Positions 9,947 to 22,100 are shown, counted from the first letter of the stretch. The stretch is DNA of 64,000 nucleotides from Trichaptum fuscoviolaceum (GCA_910574455.1 CAJSYZ010000009.1:2745040-2809039), one strand, 5' to 3'. Numbers and translations are program-made. Notes: a model not told the origin generated them from the sequence alone.

Positions 9947-12160
9947 ATGTATACCACATCTACCGTATTCCTCAAGACTTTGAGCCAGGTGAGTAAACAG
10001 AATGGCACTTATTTTGTTAGAACTTGAAGATAACGATCACCTTTGCATATAGTATGGAATAACACATGCATTCGTAAATTGGGGATCAGATCATCCTGCA
10101 TTCTTGGAGGAGCTTGAACGTCAAAGAGTTACAGATGGAAAGCCAGGCATTGAAATTATAACGTGTCCCAACGAAATGGTGGCGCTCAGTTGTGCTCAAG
10201 GATATGCGCAAGTCACTGGAATGCCTGCTGGTATTATAACATCCACAGTGGGATGAATTCTGGCCTAACTGATTTAATGTTAAGCTGTATTGATCCACGT
10301 TGATGTTGGAACACAGGTCAGCTCATATATACAGTAATCCATAACAAACACGAGATTAACAGACTTACTTACAAGGCTTTGGCTGGAGCCGTGCATAATG
10401 TCGATAGATGCCGGACACCTGTCTTGATATACGCTGGCGCTTCACCCTTTACACTCGAGGGAGAGCTAAAAGGTTCGAGAAATGAGTTTATAATGTGGCT
10501 TCAAGGTACTTCTTCTTCGAAATTTGAAGTATAAGCAACTAAACAGCAATCCAATTTGTCTCCGAGACAGATGTTCCGGACCAATCTGCGATTGTGCGGC
10601 AGTACATGCGTTACACTGCTCAAATATATAGCGGAAAGAACGCGCGACAAACTATACTGAGAGGTCTACAATTGTAAGTAATTAGTCACGTCAACGCGAT
10701 ACTGATCTTTATCTACTCCAGAGCAATGAGTGATCCCCAAGGGCCTGTCTATCTATGGGCTCGTCGCGAAACAATGGAGGAAGAAGTCGACGAGAATGTT
10801 GTCAACGCACCAGTTAGAATTCATCACTGGTATGCAATTCAGCCTGCTGGGTTGAACCCTGTGGGTAAGAAGAACCGTACAATTTATGAAATCATGAACT
10901 AATACGACTGATAGCTGCGAGAGAAATCTTCCTCGCTCTGGTGATTGCACAGAATCCTCTGATTATTACCTCCTATCTGGGTCGCAATACCGGGGCAGTT
11001 AGTAAGCTCGTTGAACTATCTGAGAAGCTAGCCATACCGGTTTTGCAGTCATGTCCTTCGGCCGTGAATTTCCCGCATAGTCATCCTAATTTCGTTGACT
11101 TATCGTTCGGAATCGGAGAAAATGAGTGGGTACGGAATGCAGACATAATCCTTATCATCGACTCCGATATACCATACATCCCCTTGCACAACAAACCACA
11201 TCCGAATGCGGTCATAATTCATATCGACGTCGATGTTCTAAAAGACAACATGGGAACGTTCCACGTTGATGCAGGTATCCGATGTAAGGCGGATGCAGAG
11301 GTCGCTCTCGGTCAGATACTAGAGCACTTGAATGCTGCAGACCTTGACACGGACGACGCCGGTATCCGAGGAAGGGCTCGATCACTCGTCGCGAACCACA
11401 ACATCCGAATCAAGGCTCTTGACTCTGCAGAGCTAGAATTCCCTACAGATGGATCTTTCACAGTCCCGAACATCCTTGGTGTACTTCGAAAGAGCGTCCC
11501 TAGACGCACCTTGTTTCTCAACGAAGGAATCAGTAACTATCCTTTCGTCTGGAACCATCTCCGGCCGGATGAACCAGGATCTATGTTCTCCTCTGGGGCG
11601 TCTTCTCTTGGCTGGGGCTTAGGAGCTGCAATAGGCGCGTCACTCGGAGGGAGAACTTTAGGAAAAGAGCACGAACTCATAGTGCTAGTGGTCGGCGATG
11701 GCTCTTTCCTATTTGGCGTGCCTTCATCGGCGTACTGGATAGCGAGACGGTACGACACGGTCAGTTGGCGCTTTCCCCCTCTCACGCTCGGTGGATTACT
11801 AACATAGCCAAACCCCAGCCGTTTTTGACAATTGTCCTGAATAACGGTGGTTGGAAGGTAGAATTCTTTATCTGTCGTCCTCATTTCGCCAATGCTCACT
11901 GTTCTTTGCAGTCACCAAAACTTTCAATGCTGGGGGTTTACCCATCTGGACTTGGAAGTAGAGTTCCTGGACGACAACTGACCGTCGGATTCGGCCCAGA
12001 TGCCCCTGATTACTCGCAGATTGCGGTAGCTGCTGGTGGTGCATGGGGAAAGCGCATTTCTCTTGCGGCTGAGCTAGAAGGTGCAATATACGATGGTATT
12101 AAGGTCGTAACTGAAGAGCGCCGATGCGCAGTGATTGACTGTGTCATTGAGTCTATCTAG
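9947..12160 (+). CDS. thiamine-diphosphate-dependent enzyme (acetolactate synthase / benzoylformate decarboxylase-like)
   Basis: A multi-exon gene for a three-domain ThDP enzyme of roughly 600 residues. The N-terminal Pyr domain begins 'YGITHAFVNWGSDHPAF' and contains the cofactor-activating Glu region 'IITCPNEMVALSCAQGYA'. The central domain carries 'PLIITSYLGRNTGAVSKLVE'. The C-terminal PP domain has 'SSGASSLGWGLGAAIGASLG' and the ThDP/Mg motif 'VVGDGSFLFG', followed across an intron by 'IVLNNGGWK'. The first exon is tiny (ATG 9947, ends at CAG before GTGAGT). The family includes acetolactate synthases, 2-oxoacid decarboxylases and 2-hydroxyacyl-CoA lyases, and the sequence alone does not choose between them. 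No mitochondrial presequence is obvious, which argues against the housekeeping acetolactate synthase. It is convergent with the acyl-CoA oxidase and downstream of the P450. Confidence 0.85.
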
Positions 12161-12472
12161 TCATCATTCGACTCGACTCTTTTAAATATAATGATAGGCA
12201 AAGTATAGGTTATCTCGATCCAAGAACGTGTATGCAGGGGTTTGCCCCTTCCTTACCTATACAGGATCGAGGGATAATGAATTTCCGACCTACCCACAAT
12301 GTCAAAAGGCATATTAAAGCAGTCACATATTTTCTGCTATAGATTTTACAAGATTATATACACTATTTGTGGTCCTATTCAAGTAGCTTCGCGAGAAGTA
12401 AACAAACAAATGACAGTTCCTTAGATCGGTCGGGGCAATTCAGATACTAGCATTCTGTCAGAAAGTGGACGG
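12161..12472. other. intergenic, convergent 3' spacer
   Basis: A short AT-rich spacer between the convergent ThDP-enzyme and acyl-CoA-oxidase genes. No gene or strong structure was noticed. Confidence 0.4.
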
Positions 12473-15236
12473 TCACAATTTGGTCTGCGCAAGCGCTTGC
12501 CCTCTCTCAAGCAAAGGTTTAATGTACTCCTGGTGAGATGATGAGACGATGTATAGAAAGTCGACAGGCTCAATGACCTACTTTGTAGCCGTCAGGAATG
12601 GGAGACTGGTTGAGTGGCTCAGTTTGAGCCCTCTCCCAAAGTGCATCATACACTCGTCCATCGTAACCGCCAAGAGCACTGATAGAACGGATATATGTAT
12701 TTCAAACATTGATAGCAAGCATTTGTAGACATACCTATCCAGTTCCCAGTCAGTGAGACCGAAAGCGTCCGAAAGGGCAATAGACTCAGGAAGAAGTTCC
12801 AAACAGAGACGAGAAACCGCCATGCGGAGTGGATTAGTCGGGTCGACCGAGTTCGGTGGAGCCAAACGTAGTCCAAATGATAATAAATCTGTCAATGAGG
12901 ACTCGATAGTCACCAGAAGGTACTGACGCAGCATAAGTGAGAGGGTAGTTATGATATTTAATAGAAGTCTCACCAGTCTTAGTAGCGAGGATACAATAGT
13001 TTTTGTTGGGTCTCCGACAGGTAGAGCGTCGATCATCTCAAGCACTTGGCCAGCGACAAATGCCTCTGTGACAGCGCGAGAGACTCGCTGGTCTGCACTT
13101 GCGTCAATCTCGCCCTTTGCGTTGAGGGAAGCATATGTTTCGACTACTCTTGCTGCTCTCCATTCCAGAACTTGGACGAGCAAGTGATGATTCGTCCAGG
13201 CTGACGGGGAGCTAGCGTCAGGTGCAGCCGAAACAGATCGATGCATGTAACGCATGTATGCATTGAACGAGGAGAGACTTTCGACGGATAACACATTGGA
13301 TCGGAGGTAGGAACTGTATGACTTTAGAGCAGCTCGTACAACTTGCTGATTCAAAACGAAGTTGTCTCCCTCATACCTACTTTAATCAGCCAGGAGGTTC
13401 TTGAAGAGCGGGCATCAGTTGAACCACTTACGTTGCACTTGGGAGATGGTTGGCATAGACGGAGCCTAAGCCAGCAAAGGCACTATATCCATGGCCACCC
13501 ATAGACCTCCTTGCAACTTCGACATCCTCTACACTCGTCGCAGAGACTAGCACCTTCAGTCCACTTGTAATGGCATGCATGTCAGCCAATGACGATGTGT
13601 CGTTATGCGCGAGTTTCGCAGACATTTGGGTGTAAGAGTTGAGCTGAGGATTATAGTGAGTGACCCCACCCAACCAAAAGGTGGACTATCCTTACAAGGT
13701 TGCGACCAAGCAAGATGTAGACGTATGCACGCGAAAGGATGGGTAGCAGACGATGATGCACTGAAGGATATGTAATGATTTGTCGCTCAAGGCCATCCGG
13801 CCCCTTGTTGCCTTGACGTCGAACGGTAGCGTAACGGATGGCTACAGTTGCGGCTAGGAGTGATATGTTGAGTAAAATCAGGCGTAAACGTATAGCGCTG
13901 GGTGCAGACCTTTCGCGAGGACACGACCAGCACCTGTGACCATCCTAGCCGGTCAGACATATGAACTTGAACTCAGGCATACTCAGCAAATGACTTCGGA
14001 ATAGGTGCTTACGATGAGCGGATGTACATCATCTATATTCGTAAGTCAGAACTGGACGTGGGTGATCGATTATATAACAACTGACTCCTCCATAACTGAT
14101 TTTTGCATGGGGTGGTTTGTTGTACTGGCCGTCTTTCGTGACATTCGCGAACTTCGAGAGCATGTGCCAGCGCGGAATTCTTACATGATTAAATCGAGCA
14201 TACCCATTGTCGATTCCCGCATATCCTGCCATCGCTTTAGGGCCTGCAAATGTGCCGTTAGTATAGTGGGTTTGATCTCTTTAAGTTCTTATTGATATCA
14301 ACACACCAATATCGCCCATGTCGATACCGGGGAGCGCACTATGGTCGCCTGGAAGACAAAATAAGTGAGATCAGGAAGGAATCGCTTCAAAGGCGTACAC
14401 ACCAAGAGATCTTAACTGGATGAAGAAAAGGTGGGGACCGACATTTACGCCTTTCGGTAATATCAATTGAGCTTGAATGACGCCGTGTGTCGCTGTCTTC
14501 CCTAAAGCTCCTATCCACCATTTCGTACTTGTCATTGTCGGAGAATGGATCTCAAACTCATCCGACTGGGGGATATACGTAGCTGTTGTCTCCAATTGCG
14601 CTACGTTTGAGCCATGCCCCAGCTCCGTCTGCAAATAGCATCCGATGATACCTTTGCGTCGGACCAATTGCCCATATTTCTCTAGAAGCTCCGGGGAAGC
14701 CTGGGACATGAGGACTGGCTCGAAAGCTGAGAGGCGCAGAAGATATATTGAGATATGCTAGGTAAAGCAGCCGTATGTGAAACTCACCAACATCATGTAG
14801 ATTTATAGGCATCTCTGCATCGAGGGCCATTTGCACGAAAGACATTTCCTTGGGGCCCCATTTATGCTCTTCCTCTAGCTCGTTGATGTGGTTCTGCATT
14901 GCAAGCGCTCGTTTGTACACGTCCTTTCGTGTCAAGAAATGCCTGTAGGCCAACAACGATGACTTCCGAGTTTCCATCCAAGTTCGAGAACCAGACTGAC
15001 CTCCGTGATTTGTTGAATGTAGGATCCTTCGACATCACTCCTTCCACCCGTTCATGAGCCTTCCAGGCATCCTCGCCTCCTAGTTATAAGCTACCGTTAG
15101 GCACAGCCAGTCCATCCAAGAAGCCTCAAACACTACCATGAAGGTAAGCCCTGACCGCATGAACATCAAGCTTCGAAATCCGGCGAGAAAGGATTATATC
15201 TTTCGCAGTCTGTGCGTTGAGGTCTACAGAAGACAT
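12473..15236 (-). CDS. acyl-CoA oxidase
   Basis: A multi-exon flavoenzyme gene. It should oxidise acyl-CoA to trans-2-enoyl-CoA with release of H2O2, the first step of peroxisomal beta-oxidation. The start ATG (15236-15234) gives 'MSSVDLNAQTAKDIILSRR'. The N-terminal helical domain reads 'FLTRKDVYKRALAMQNHI'. The FAD-binding core has the family hallmark 'GCYLQTELGHGSNV' and 'TSTKWWIGALGKTATHG', then 'PGIDMGDIGPKAMAGYAGID'. The C-terminal domain carries 'RRSMGGHGYSAFAGLGS' and 'YEGDNFVLNQQ', which contains the catalytic Glu. The protein ends 'ERGQALAQTKL' at TGA 12475-12473. The final TKL resembles a peroxisomal PTS1 but has Thr instead of Ser/Ala/Cys. Many introns (about 50 nt) interrupt the gene and I saw no break in the core motifs. 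Confidence 0.92.
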
Positions 15237-15604
15237 GCCTGTATTTTCTGTGTTGGAAGTAGAATGTGATGGAAGTGGAACATCAGGGAAACTACTTTCT
15301 GCTTACGGCGACTGACGCGTCCTGATTTGGCTGGCACCTGTCTGAAGGGTCGCTACTTCGTCTGAAAATACACTGATTGCCTTAACTCACTGAAATAAAG
15401 AGTGTTTCAGGATGCAAGCCATCTCTCAGTACATCAGAATGCAAGTCAGGATTTCAGTGCTCAAGTAACATGGGACTTGGAAAATTTTTACGATTTTTGT
15501 TACATCTAAACTTGAATTAGGAAACCAGTTGAGAAAACTTGAAGTGCGGCAATGCCAATTGCCTCTTCCTCCACCATCCATGTTCAAATTAGACGGAAAT
15601 CAAA

Positions 15605-18465
15605 CTGGGCTTGTGGACTGCCTTGCGTGCGGAGATTCCTAACGCGTCGGACGGAATCATCGACATCATTGTGAACAACCCGCCTTCGCAGGACGGCACT
15701 TCGTTCACGAATGCACGCGACCATCTCCTTGTGCGCAAGGGCTCCGCGCGCAATCCTATGATCTTCCCCTCTGCGGACTACGACAACGATGCGTTCGGCT
15801 TGGACTCGGGTTCTGGGAAGTACACGTTCACGCACCAGGCGCTGGGCGCAGATATGTTCAGGTTCTTGTGGAATTATGGTCAAAACTGGACGACGTGGAC
15901 GGCGTATGAGGATGTGACGAGCATAGATAAAAGCTTGTTTGACAATGATGAGAATTGGTGGGCGGGCGAGCATATTATTGTGCAATGTAAGTGCTCTTAC
16001 TCTTATACTAGTATGTGCTGTGATCTGCTAATCAATTTTGCAATAGGCTGGTCTGCTATTGCTGCATCATCCTATACTGTTGTACATGCGAACAGGAACT
16101 ATGCTCATCAGTGCCGTGTTCCTCATTCCTTGCTCGTGGTCCGTTCAATACCTGGGGTTTCCACAGAGGAGTGAGCTTCCAGATGGACAATACCGCCGAC
16201 GGACGCTGGGAGCTCGAAATTATGAGTACATGGCCGACGTACCTACAGCTCAACGTTTTTGGCTTCGATGACTACTTCTACGGTGACACGGACGGCAACG
16301 GCGTCATGACCGCCTCCCGCCCAACTTGGCTGCGCCCAACTACTTGAACGTCAGTGCTCCGCCGCACCCGCATCTCGCGTTGTACGCTGGTCGTAGATGA
16401 CGCGACGATGCGGTGGAGCCTCGAGCCGCGTGGGGAGAGCACTGTGGGCGCTATCATGTACGCGCTGCTCCTGTCGATCCCGGTTGTCACTGGTACATTG
16501 GCAGTGGCGATCTTCATGTGGAGCTTCTACGGGATCAAGTACAACCAGTGGGGTCTCACGGAAAAGAAGCCGGATCATTCGCACAATTTCCCCGTCATTG
16601 GCTCGCTGGGCTCGAAGTCTGCGCAAGACCTGCATGTGGCGCCGATGTCGGAGAAACACTCGAGCCATGGACACGCGCATACAGGCGACATCATTGGCTG
16701 GCCGGAAGACAAGAATAAGCGGAGGACCATGCTCATTGCGACTTTGGAGTACGAGATCATATTGGAAGTTGAAGGTCAAGATCGGTGGTCTTGGTGTGAT
16801 TTGATGGGCAAGGCAATGTCGGATATCGACCTGATTTAGGTTGTACCAAAGGTTAAAGACATTGAGTACCCTGCTGGCGAACCTGCAGAACCTATCGAAG
16901 TCATTATCTTCGGCGACCCGTACCTTATCGAGGTTGAGACGCATGTCCTCGACAACATCACGTACATCGTCCTCGACTTGCCTGTCTTCCGCGCACAAAC
17001 AAAGGCGGACCCGTATCATGCGCGCATGACGATATCAGCTCAGCTATCTTCTACTCGACATGGAACCAGGCTATCGCAGCAACCGTTAGGTGCTACCCGC
17101 AGATTGATATCTACCACATTAATGACTACCACAGTGCGCTCGCACCTATCTATCTGCTCCCGAAGGTCCTCCCCATCTGTCTGTCTCTCCACAATGCGGA
17201 GCTCCAGGGGTTGTGGCCACTCCGCACGAAGGAGGAGATGAAGGAAGTGTGCTCGGTGTTCAATATCAGCAAGGAGCACGTTCGTTCAGTTCGGAAACAC
17301 GTTCAACTTGCTCCACGCCGCAGCATCCTTCATCAATGTGCACCAGAAATCGATCGGTGTCGCTGGTGTCTCTGACAGTATGGTAAACGGTCGTGGGCGC
17401 GTTACCCGGCGCTTTGGACACTCAAGCATGTCGACTCGCTCCCGAATCCGGACCCAACGGTTATTGCTGCTTTGGACGAACAGCCTGTTCAAATCAAGGA
17501 CATTCAGATTGATGAGGAAGCAGAGGCGAAATGTACGGAGTTCAAGCAGCAGGCTCAGGAGTGGGCTGGTATTGCACAGGATCCTTAGGCAGATCTATTC
17601 GTGTTCATTGGTTGTTGGTTGAAGCAAAAGGGTGTAGATCTTATTGCAGACATGATGCCTTCGCTGTAAGTTATTTCTTAATCCTATTTTGCTAAGTAAA
17701 TGAATGTTTGCTCATTTATTAATGCCAGACTGGAAAAACACCCTTCGATTCAGTTGAATTGTGTCGGGCCTGTCATTGACTTGTATGGACGTTTCGCTGC
17801 GGAGAAGCTTGCTCGTCTCATGGAGATGTACCCGAACCGAGTGTACTCAAAGCCAGAGTTCACTACTTCGCCTCCATACGGTGGTCTCGGTCTCATGCCT
17901 GGTTGGGTAAGTTTGCATTCGTTTTTTCTAATGTTTTGCAATCTGACTTTGAACACAGTGGTTCCCTGTCGAATCGAGTTCAACAGCACACATGTTGTCC
18001 CAGCTTACGAAAACAATAAAAATGGCGCTTAAGTCTACGGAAGAAGAACATGCTATCTTGCGTGCTCGTTCGGCTGTTCAGCGTTTCCCGGTTGTTGAAT
18101 GGCGTCAGCGCATGGGAGACTTCCACAAGCGTAGCATTAACTTTACTAGTCGTCAGATCGCGGGCTCTTTAGCATGGAGACCTTCTGATGGTGAAGCTGA
18201 ACATCGGGAAGAACCGACGCAACCCAACTGGGATACCCGAAGCACATACGACAGCCCACACAACTCGATCACTGGATCTCCTGGAGCTTGGAGCCATTCG
18301 ACACTCGTGCCTCTGGAGCAGCATCTGCTCCCTCCTCGCACTTTGAAATTAGAAAGGCGTGGTTCAGCAAGCTCTGATGTATCCGAAGGCGAGGACTACT
18401 TTGCGCGCGCGGAATGCGAGTACGGAAGGTTATTGCGAAGCCTGACGGGGACAAGCTGGCTCTGA
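15605..18465 (+). pseudogene. alpha-1,3-glucan synthase remnant
   Basis: A broken middle part of a cell-wall alpha-1,3-glucan synthase (Ags/Mok family, normally above 2000 residues). It begins at 'LWTALRAEIPNASDGI', just after the expected amylase-like domain, which is absent. It then covers the extracellular linker ('NPMIFPSADYDNDAF'), a membrane helix ('IMYALLLSIPVVTGTLAVAI') and the GT5-like synthase start ('KIGGLG'), and runs to 'FPVVEWRQRMGDFHKRSI'. The C-terminal multi-span domain is absent. Frame changes occur near 16128, 16308, 16380, 16762, 16800 and again near 17020-17400. TAG at 16837-16839 replaces an expected Trp codon. Between '[10 protein letters not shown]' and 'GGLGLMPGW' (about 17860-17905) a stretch of some 35 residues appears deleted, and it would include the GT5 active-site Glu motif. 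Some intron sites survive (15988, 17907). It cannot make an active synthase. Confidence 0.85.
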
Positions 18466-18942
18466 CACTGGACTATATAATAAAATAATATAATGCATCA
18501 GAGCAGACAAATCTGCCACTGACATAGTACTACTATTGGAGGAAAAATAGTTGCTGCACCGCTTGGGTAAAATATGTAGCTTGTGATTACTTAACGCCCA
18601 GAGGTGTTCGGGTATCGCCAGCAAAAAGCTGGCCCGTCCGGGCGTTATATTGAATTGTCTTGAAAACTTTGAAGTGTCTTGAAAAAGCACTAATAGTGGT
18701 GTTGAAAACTATTTAATCCATTGGGTTGCTCACAGCAGACAGACACCATTGGCGACATCTTCCAAACCACTTTGATACCTCAGACTACGGTGATCATTCG
18801 GGAAAAAAAAGCAATTCAATAATAAATTTTAATCATGAATCTCCTGGCAACTTTGAAAGACAAGAGCATGTGCACAACAATTTACTCGATAACTCAAGCA
18901 CATTTGGTCAAACCTGCTACTGGTGGGCCTCAGCCTACTAGA
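18466..18942. other. intergenic with nested hairpin
   Basis: This spacer between the glucan-synthase remnant and the exonuclease gene has no coding signal. It holds the inverted repeat described separately at 18592-18647 and short repeated tcttgaaaa stretches at 18657-18685. Confidence 0.4.
18592..18647. repeat. nested inverted repeat (56 bp)
   Basis: Outer arms TAACGCCC (18592-18599) and GGGCGTTA (18640-18647) are exact reverse complements. An inner stem GCCAGC (18617-18622) and GCTGGC (18628-18633) flanks AAAAA. It could be a tiny foldback or MITE relic or a transcript 3' hairpin; no function is assigned. Confidence 0.6.
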
Positions 18943-19984
18943 TCAAGCCTCGAAGTTCTTGATGTACTTATCCGGTAAGGGTGGGTGGCTTTGGCTCAGG
19001 GCCAAAGCTACAGCAAACGTGCTGTGAACATCAATGGCAGCATCTAGTATTCCAGTACAGCAGATCATGCAAGTGAGAACTTGAAGATGGTTGATCTTGA
19101 GCAACAAAATGATAACTTACATTGTATTTGTGCCGCTGATAGCTCGTTAGCTGCCCAGTCACTCATCGTGACCTCACTACTCTTCTTGACGTTCAGCCTC
19201 AATACTTCTCCCACTATTTTTTCGAGCTTGACAGTCGGAGTCGGATGCTGGAACCAGAGACGAGGGTTTAAGAGCAGTTGGGACCAGGTCGGGTTTTTGG
19301 GCCAGACTTCCGGGTAGACAACGCGCGCCCAATCTGTCAGATCGACACAGGAGCGCACAGAGGTGCAAAACTTGCGCTTTATACGCACTGCGTCACCTGC
19401 CATTTCTTCTGGTTGGCCACCTCGCAGGAGAAAAGATAAGTTATTCATACCGTTGATTCCAGCTGAAACTTTCATGACTGTACCATCCCCAAGGAGTTGC
19501 GCCAACGTAGGAGGAAGGTCAGTAAGAGTATGCGTCCTGACCAGATAAACCTGGTTTTGAACTGCGAGTTGGATGAGGTCTACGCGATGATTGGACCCTT
19601 TTCCGCCACTTGCCCACTCGATGTCGATCGAGACAAATCTCCTAGCTGGTACCTGTGGCAAAGATGCATATATTGCAGTCATTGCGTTGTCCACATCCAA
19701 GCCCGTGCAACACTGTATCGGAACTATATTATGGGGCCTATATTCATCTAATTCGGAGAGAGGTGTTGGTGGTACCCCGAGGAAATCAAGAAACGTTTGC
19801 AGTTTCTTGTGTATCTAGCAACAAGTCAGTGTACAGATCTTGATATGAATGAAACAAGTACCTTCGTTTGAGCCCTTGCTGTCCAGCGTTGAACGAGCTG
19901 AAAGCGGAGGACGGTGCGGAGGTGCAGGCGTGCGTAATCAAGGGAGAGGAGGATGAGAAGGATAGTACGAAGATTTGAGAACAT
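18943..19984 (-). CDS. DEDDy-type 3'-5' exonuclease domain protein
   Basis: Three exons, 19984-19862, 19814-19121 and 19043-18943, join in phase to give 305 residues. The protein starts with a hydrophobic segment (LRTILLILLSLDYARL), which may be a membrane anchor or targeting sequence. A ribonuclease H-like 3'-5' exonuclease domain of the DNA_pol_A_exo1/WRN type follows. The Exo I motif is 'RFVSIDIEWA' (Asp and Glu present). The Exo III motif is formed across the last intron as 'IQYAAIDVHSTF' (Tyr and Asp present). The Exo II region reads 'KVSAGINGMNNLSF', where the family expects Asp after GxxG but Met is encoded. Family members degrade DNA or RNA from the 3' end with two metal ions. Loss of the Exo II Asp would weaken catalysis. 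The family call is good; activity and substrate are uncertain. Confidence 0.8.
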
Positions 19985-22100
19985 GATTCACGGTGGAATG
20001 GCTGGATGATGATCTTGGGGACGATACCCGCTCCCACTTCACACTTATACAAAGTAGTTGAAGTCAGTTTTCTGATTTCCCATTCTTCTAGAAAGAGAGA
20101 GGGAGCTATTAGTGCTTTGTACTATGACTTGGATAAACCGCAAGTTGAACTGATAGGAGATAACAAATGATTTCTTCCGGATGACTTGATTATAAGGCTT
20201 CTTTTCATTTTAAGCACAAACGAACAAGAAAAAGAGTCATGTTAACTCCGAAGAAGTCGGGAGGATACAACCCACTGCACAAGAAGCTGCTCCATCAGCT
20301 CTAGAAGGATTTCGAAGAAAGCCACGAGTAACTCACCATACAACCAGTCATCCCTGTACTCAACCCGAAACTTGAACTAGAACCGTGCCAAAATGGGAAA
20401 TGGGCCAACTTGAACTTGAATGCATCCCAACCCGCTTCGGAAGGAGTAATTTGCATGAAGGCGCGTTTCTCGTCCTCGGAGCTGAGGGAATCGCGCTGTC
20501 GGCCGACGATCAACTCATACTGCACATTGAAACCGAGCGTTCTCCATTTAGGCGGCAATGGTGGCGGGGCAGAGGTGTTTGGCAAGGAATGGGGACACGA
20601 CAACTTGGATGATGTCGAAAATGCAGTTATAATCATTCCCTTCGCTGCATTTGCAAATTGAGTTGTGAGTCGCTTTGTCGACGTCTGGTGGACTTTGTGC
20701 ATGCAAGCGGAATATTGGGACGCATCAAACTGCCCGGTGATACATAGCCCCGTATATACGAATCCGACCGCGCAACTTCGCAACTTTTCTCTCCTCACTG
20801 TTGTATGTGTTGAGAGAGCGTAGCTGTTCAGCATCCTTCCCATGTTTTTGGGCTCTTTCGCCGCTCAGGCCAGGCGAACTTAGGCTTAGATGTCGATTGA
20901 GCAGGGATCCCTGAGGTGAGTGTAGACGGTAGGGATAGAGACTCGTCCCCTGACTGCTCAGTGCAAGTCCTGTGGCCGCTTATTGTTGAGCTGGAGATGG
21001 TCGAGGAAAAGAGGAACGATGAAACGAGAAGAAGCTGACGCGGCCATCGTTCCTTCCGGTGACAAGAAAGTCGGAGTCGTACTGAAAAGTTGTCACTGAC
21101 GAGTCGGGGATGAATGAATGTGAAGAAAATCATACCCATTTGCAGATTCCATACGCGAACGGATGTGCCAATCCCCCACGCCCAAGAAAAAAGACAATAC
21201 AATTTTCGGCGTAAATCTTATGCAGATTTTCTCGGAGAACGTATGGACATTCCCCGTGCCGATGCTCCAAAGCTGAAGAAGCCTGTGAGTATTATGATTC
21301 AAAAAATAAAAGAACAACTTACTCGAGAAGTACAGTAGAAGCTTTCGCTCACTGATTACCGCACGCACATCCCCTCCTGGTGCCTGTGAGCGCCGGTTCA
21401 GTAACTTGCCTCTTTGCACATTCCAAACGTCGGTGATGCGTCTCGCGATTCAAAACCTGGGAGGAACAGACCTCGGATGCAAGTGCAGCAACCAGTTTTA
21501 ACGTCCTGCACTCATCAGCCACCACTGATGATGAGCTCTCTGGCGTAGCTCTATCCATTGGAGAAGGTTCACTCATGATATATGGTGACGGATGTAATCA
21601 CTCTACCATCACCAATTGCTGAAGGAATTCGTGTTGTCAACTGTGGAGGTAGACGTGTGCGCATGCGCCCCAGTGTGCTCGCCATTGCTTTAGTCGGTAA
21701 GGGGATACGCGTCGGGATAAATTTGCGAGAGAAGCCTGGGGCAAGACTTGGGGCAACCACCTGCTGTGGGCGCAGTAAATTGCGTAGACGGTAGTGGTTT
21801 CGTGTCCTCTGCAAAAGCGGTCGAACTCCTACCCCCTGGGTTTCCATACGAGCCGTGCCGAACGAGCCGAAACGCGTCGACCCACAGGGAGCTACAAAAG
21901 TATCGTGCAGACGTACGTGAGCTGCGCAAGGCGTTGAAACCGATAGAACAATTTGAGCATGCTGAGACAGGCAGAGTGAGTGAGTCGGCAGATGCGCGGC
22001 GGAAGAAAAAAGAGAGTATACACAGCAAACTCAACAGTGAAACGAAAGGCCTACTACCTCTTGTAGTAGTAACCTCAGTTCTAGTTGGTGGCATTCACGA
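19985..22100. other. gene-poor segment with unassigned open frames
   Basis: This segment includes the promoter of the exonuclease gene. Several frames of 70-180 codons occur on both strands. The most protein-like are the minus frame at 20301-20843, listed separately, and a plus frame at 21748-22128 with a charged helical stretch (HRELQKYRADVRELRKALK). No known domain was recognised and no exon chain could be built with confidence. Confidence 0.3.
20301..20843 (-). CDS. hypothetical ORF, unrecognised
   Basis: A 180-codon open frame. The stretch from about residue 90 has a natural amino-acid mix, for example 'KWRTLGFNVQYELIVGRQRD' and 'GWDAFKFKLAHFPFWHG', while the N-terminal part looks less convincing. 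There is no domain I recognise, no signal peptide and no evident partner gene. It may be one exon of a larger gene or part of the accessory region that follows. Confidence 0.25.
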   Translation of the reverse strand: MGRMLNSYALSTHTTVRREKLRSCAVGFVYTGLCITGQFDASQYSACMHKVHQTSTKRLTTQFANAAKGMIITAFSTSSKLSCPHSLPNTSAPPPLPPKWRTLGFNVQYELIVGRQRDSLSSEDEKRAFMQITPSEAGWDAFKFKLAHFPFWHGSSSSFGLSTGMTGCMVSYSWLSSKSF

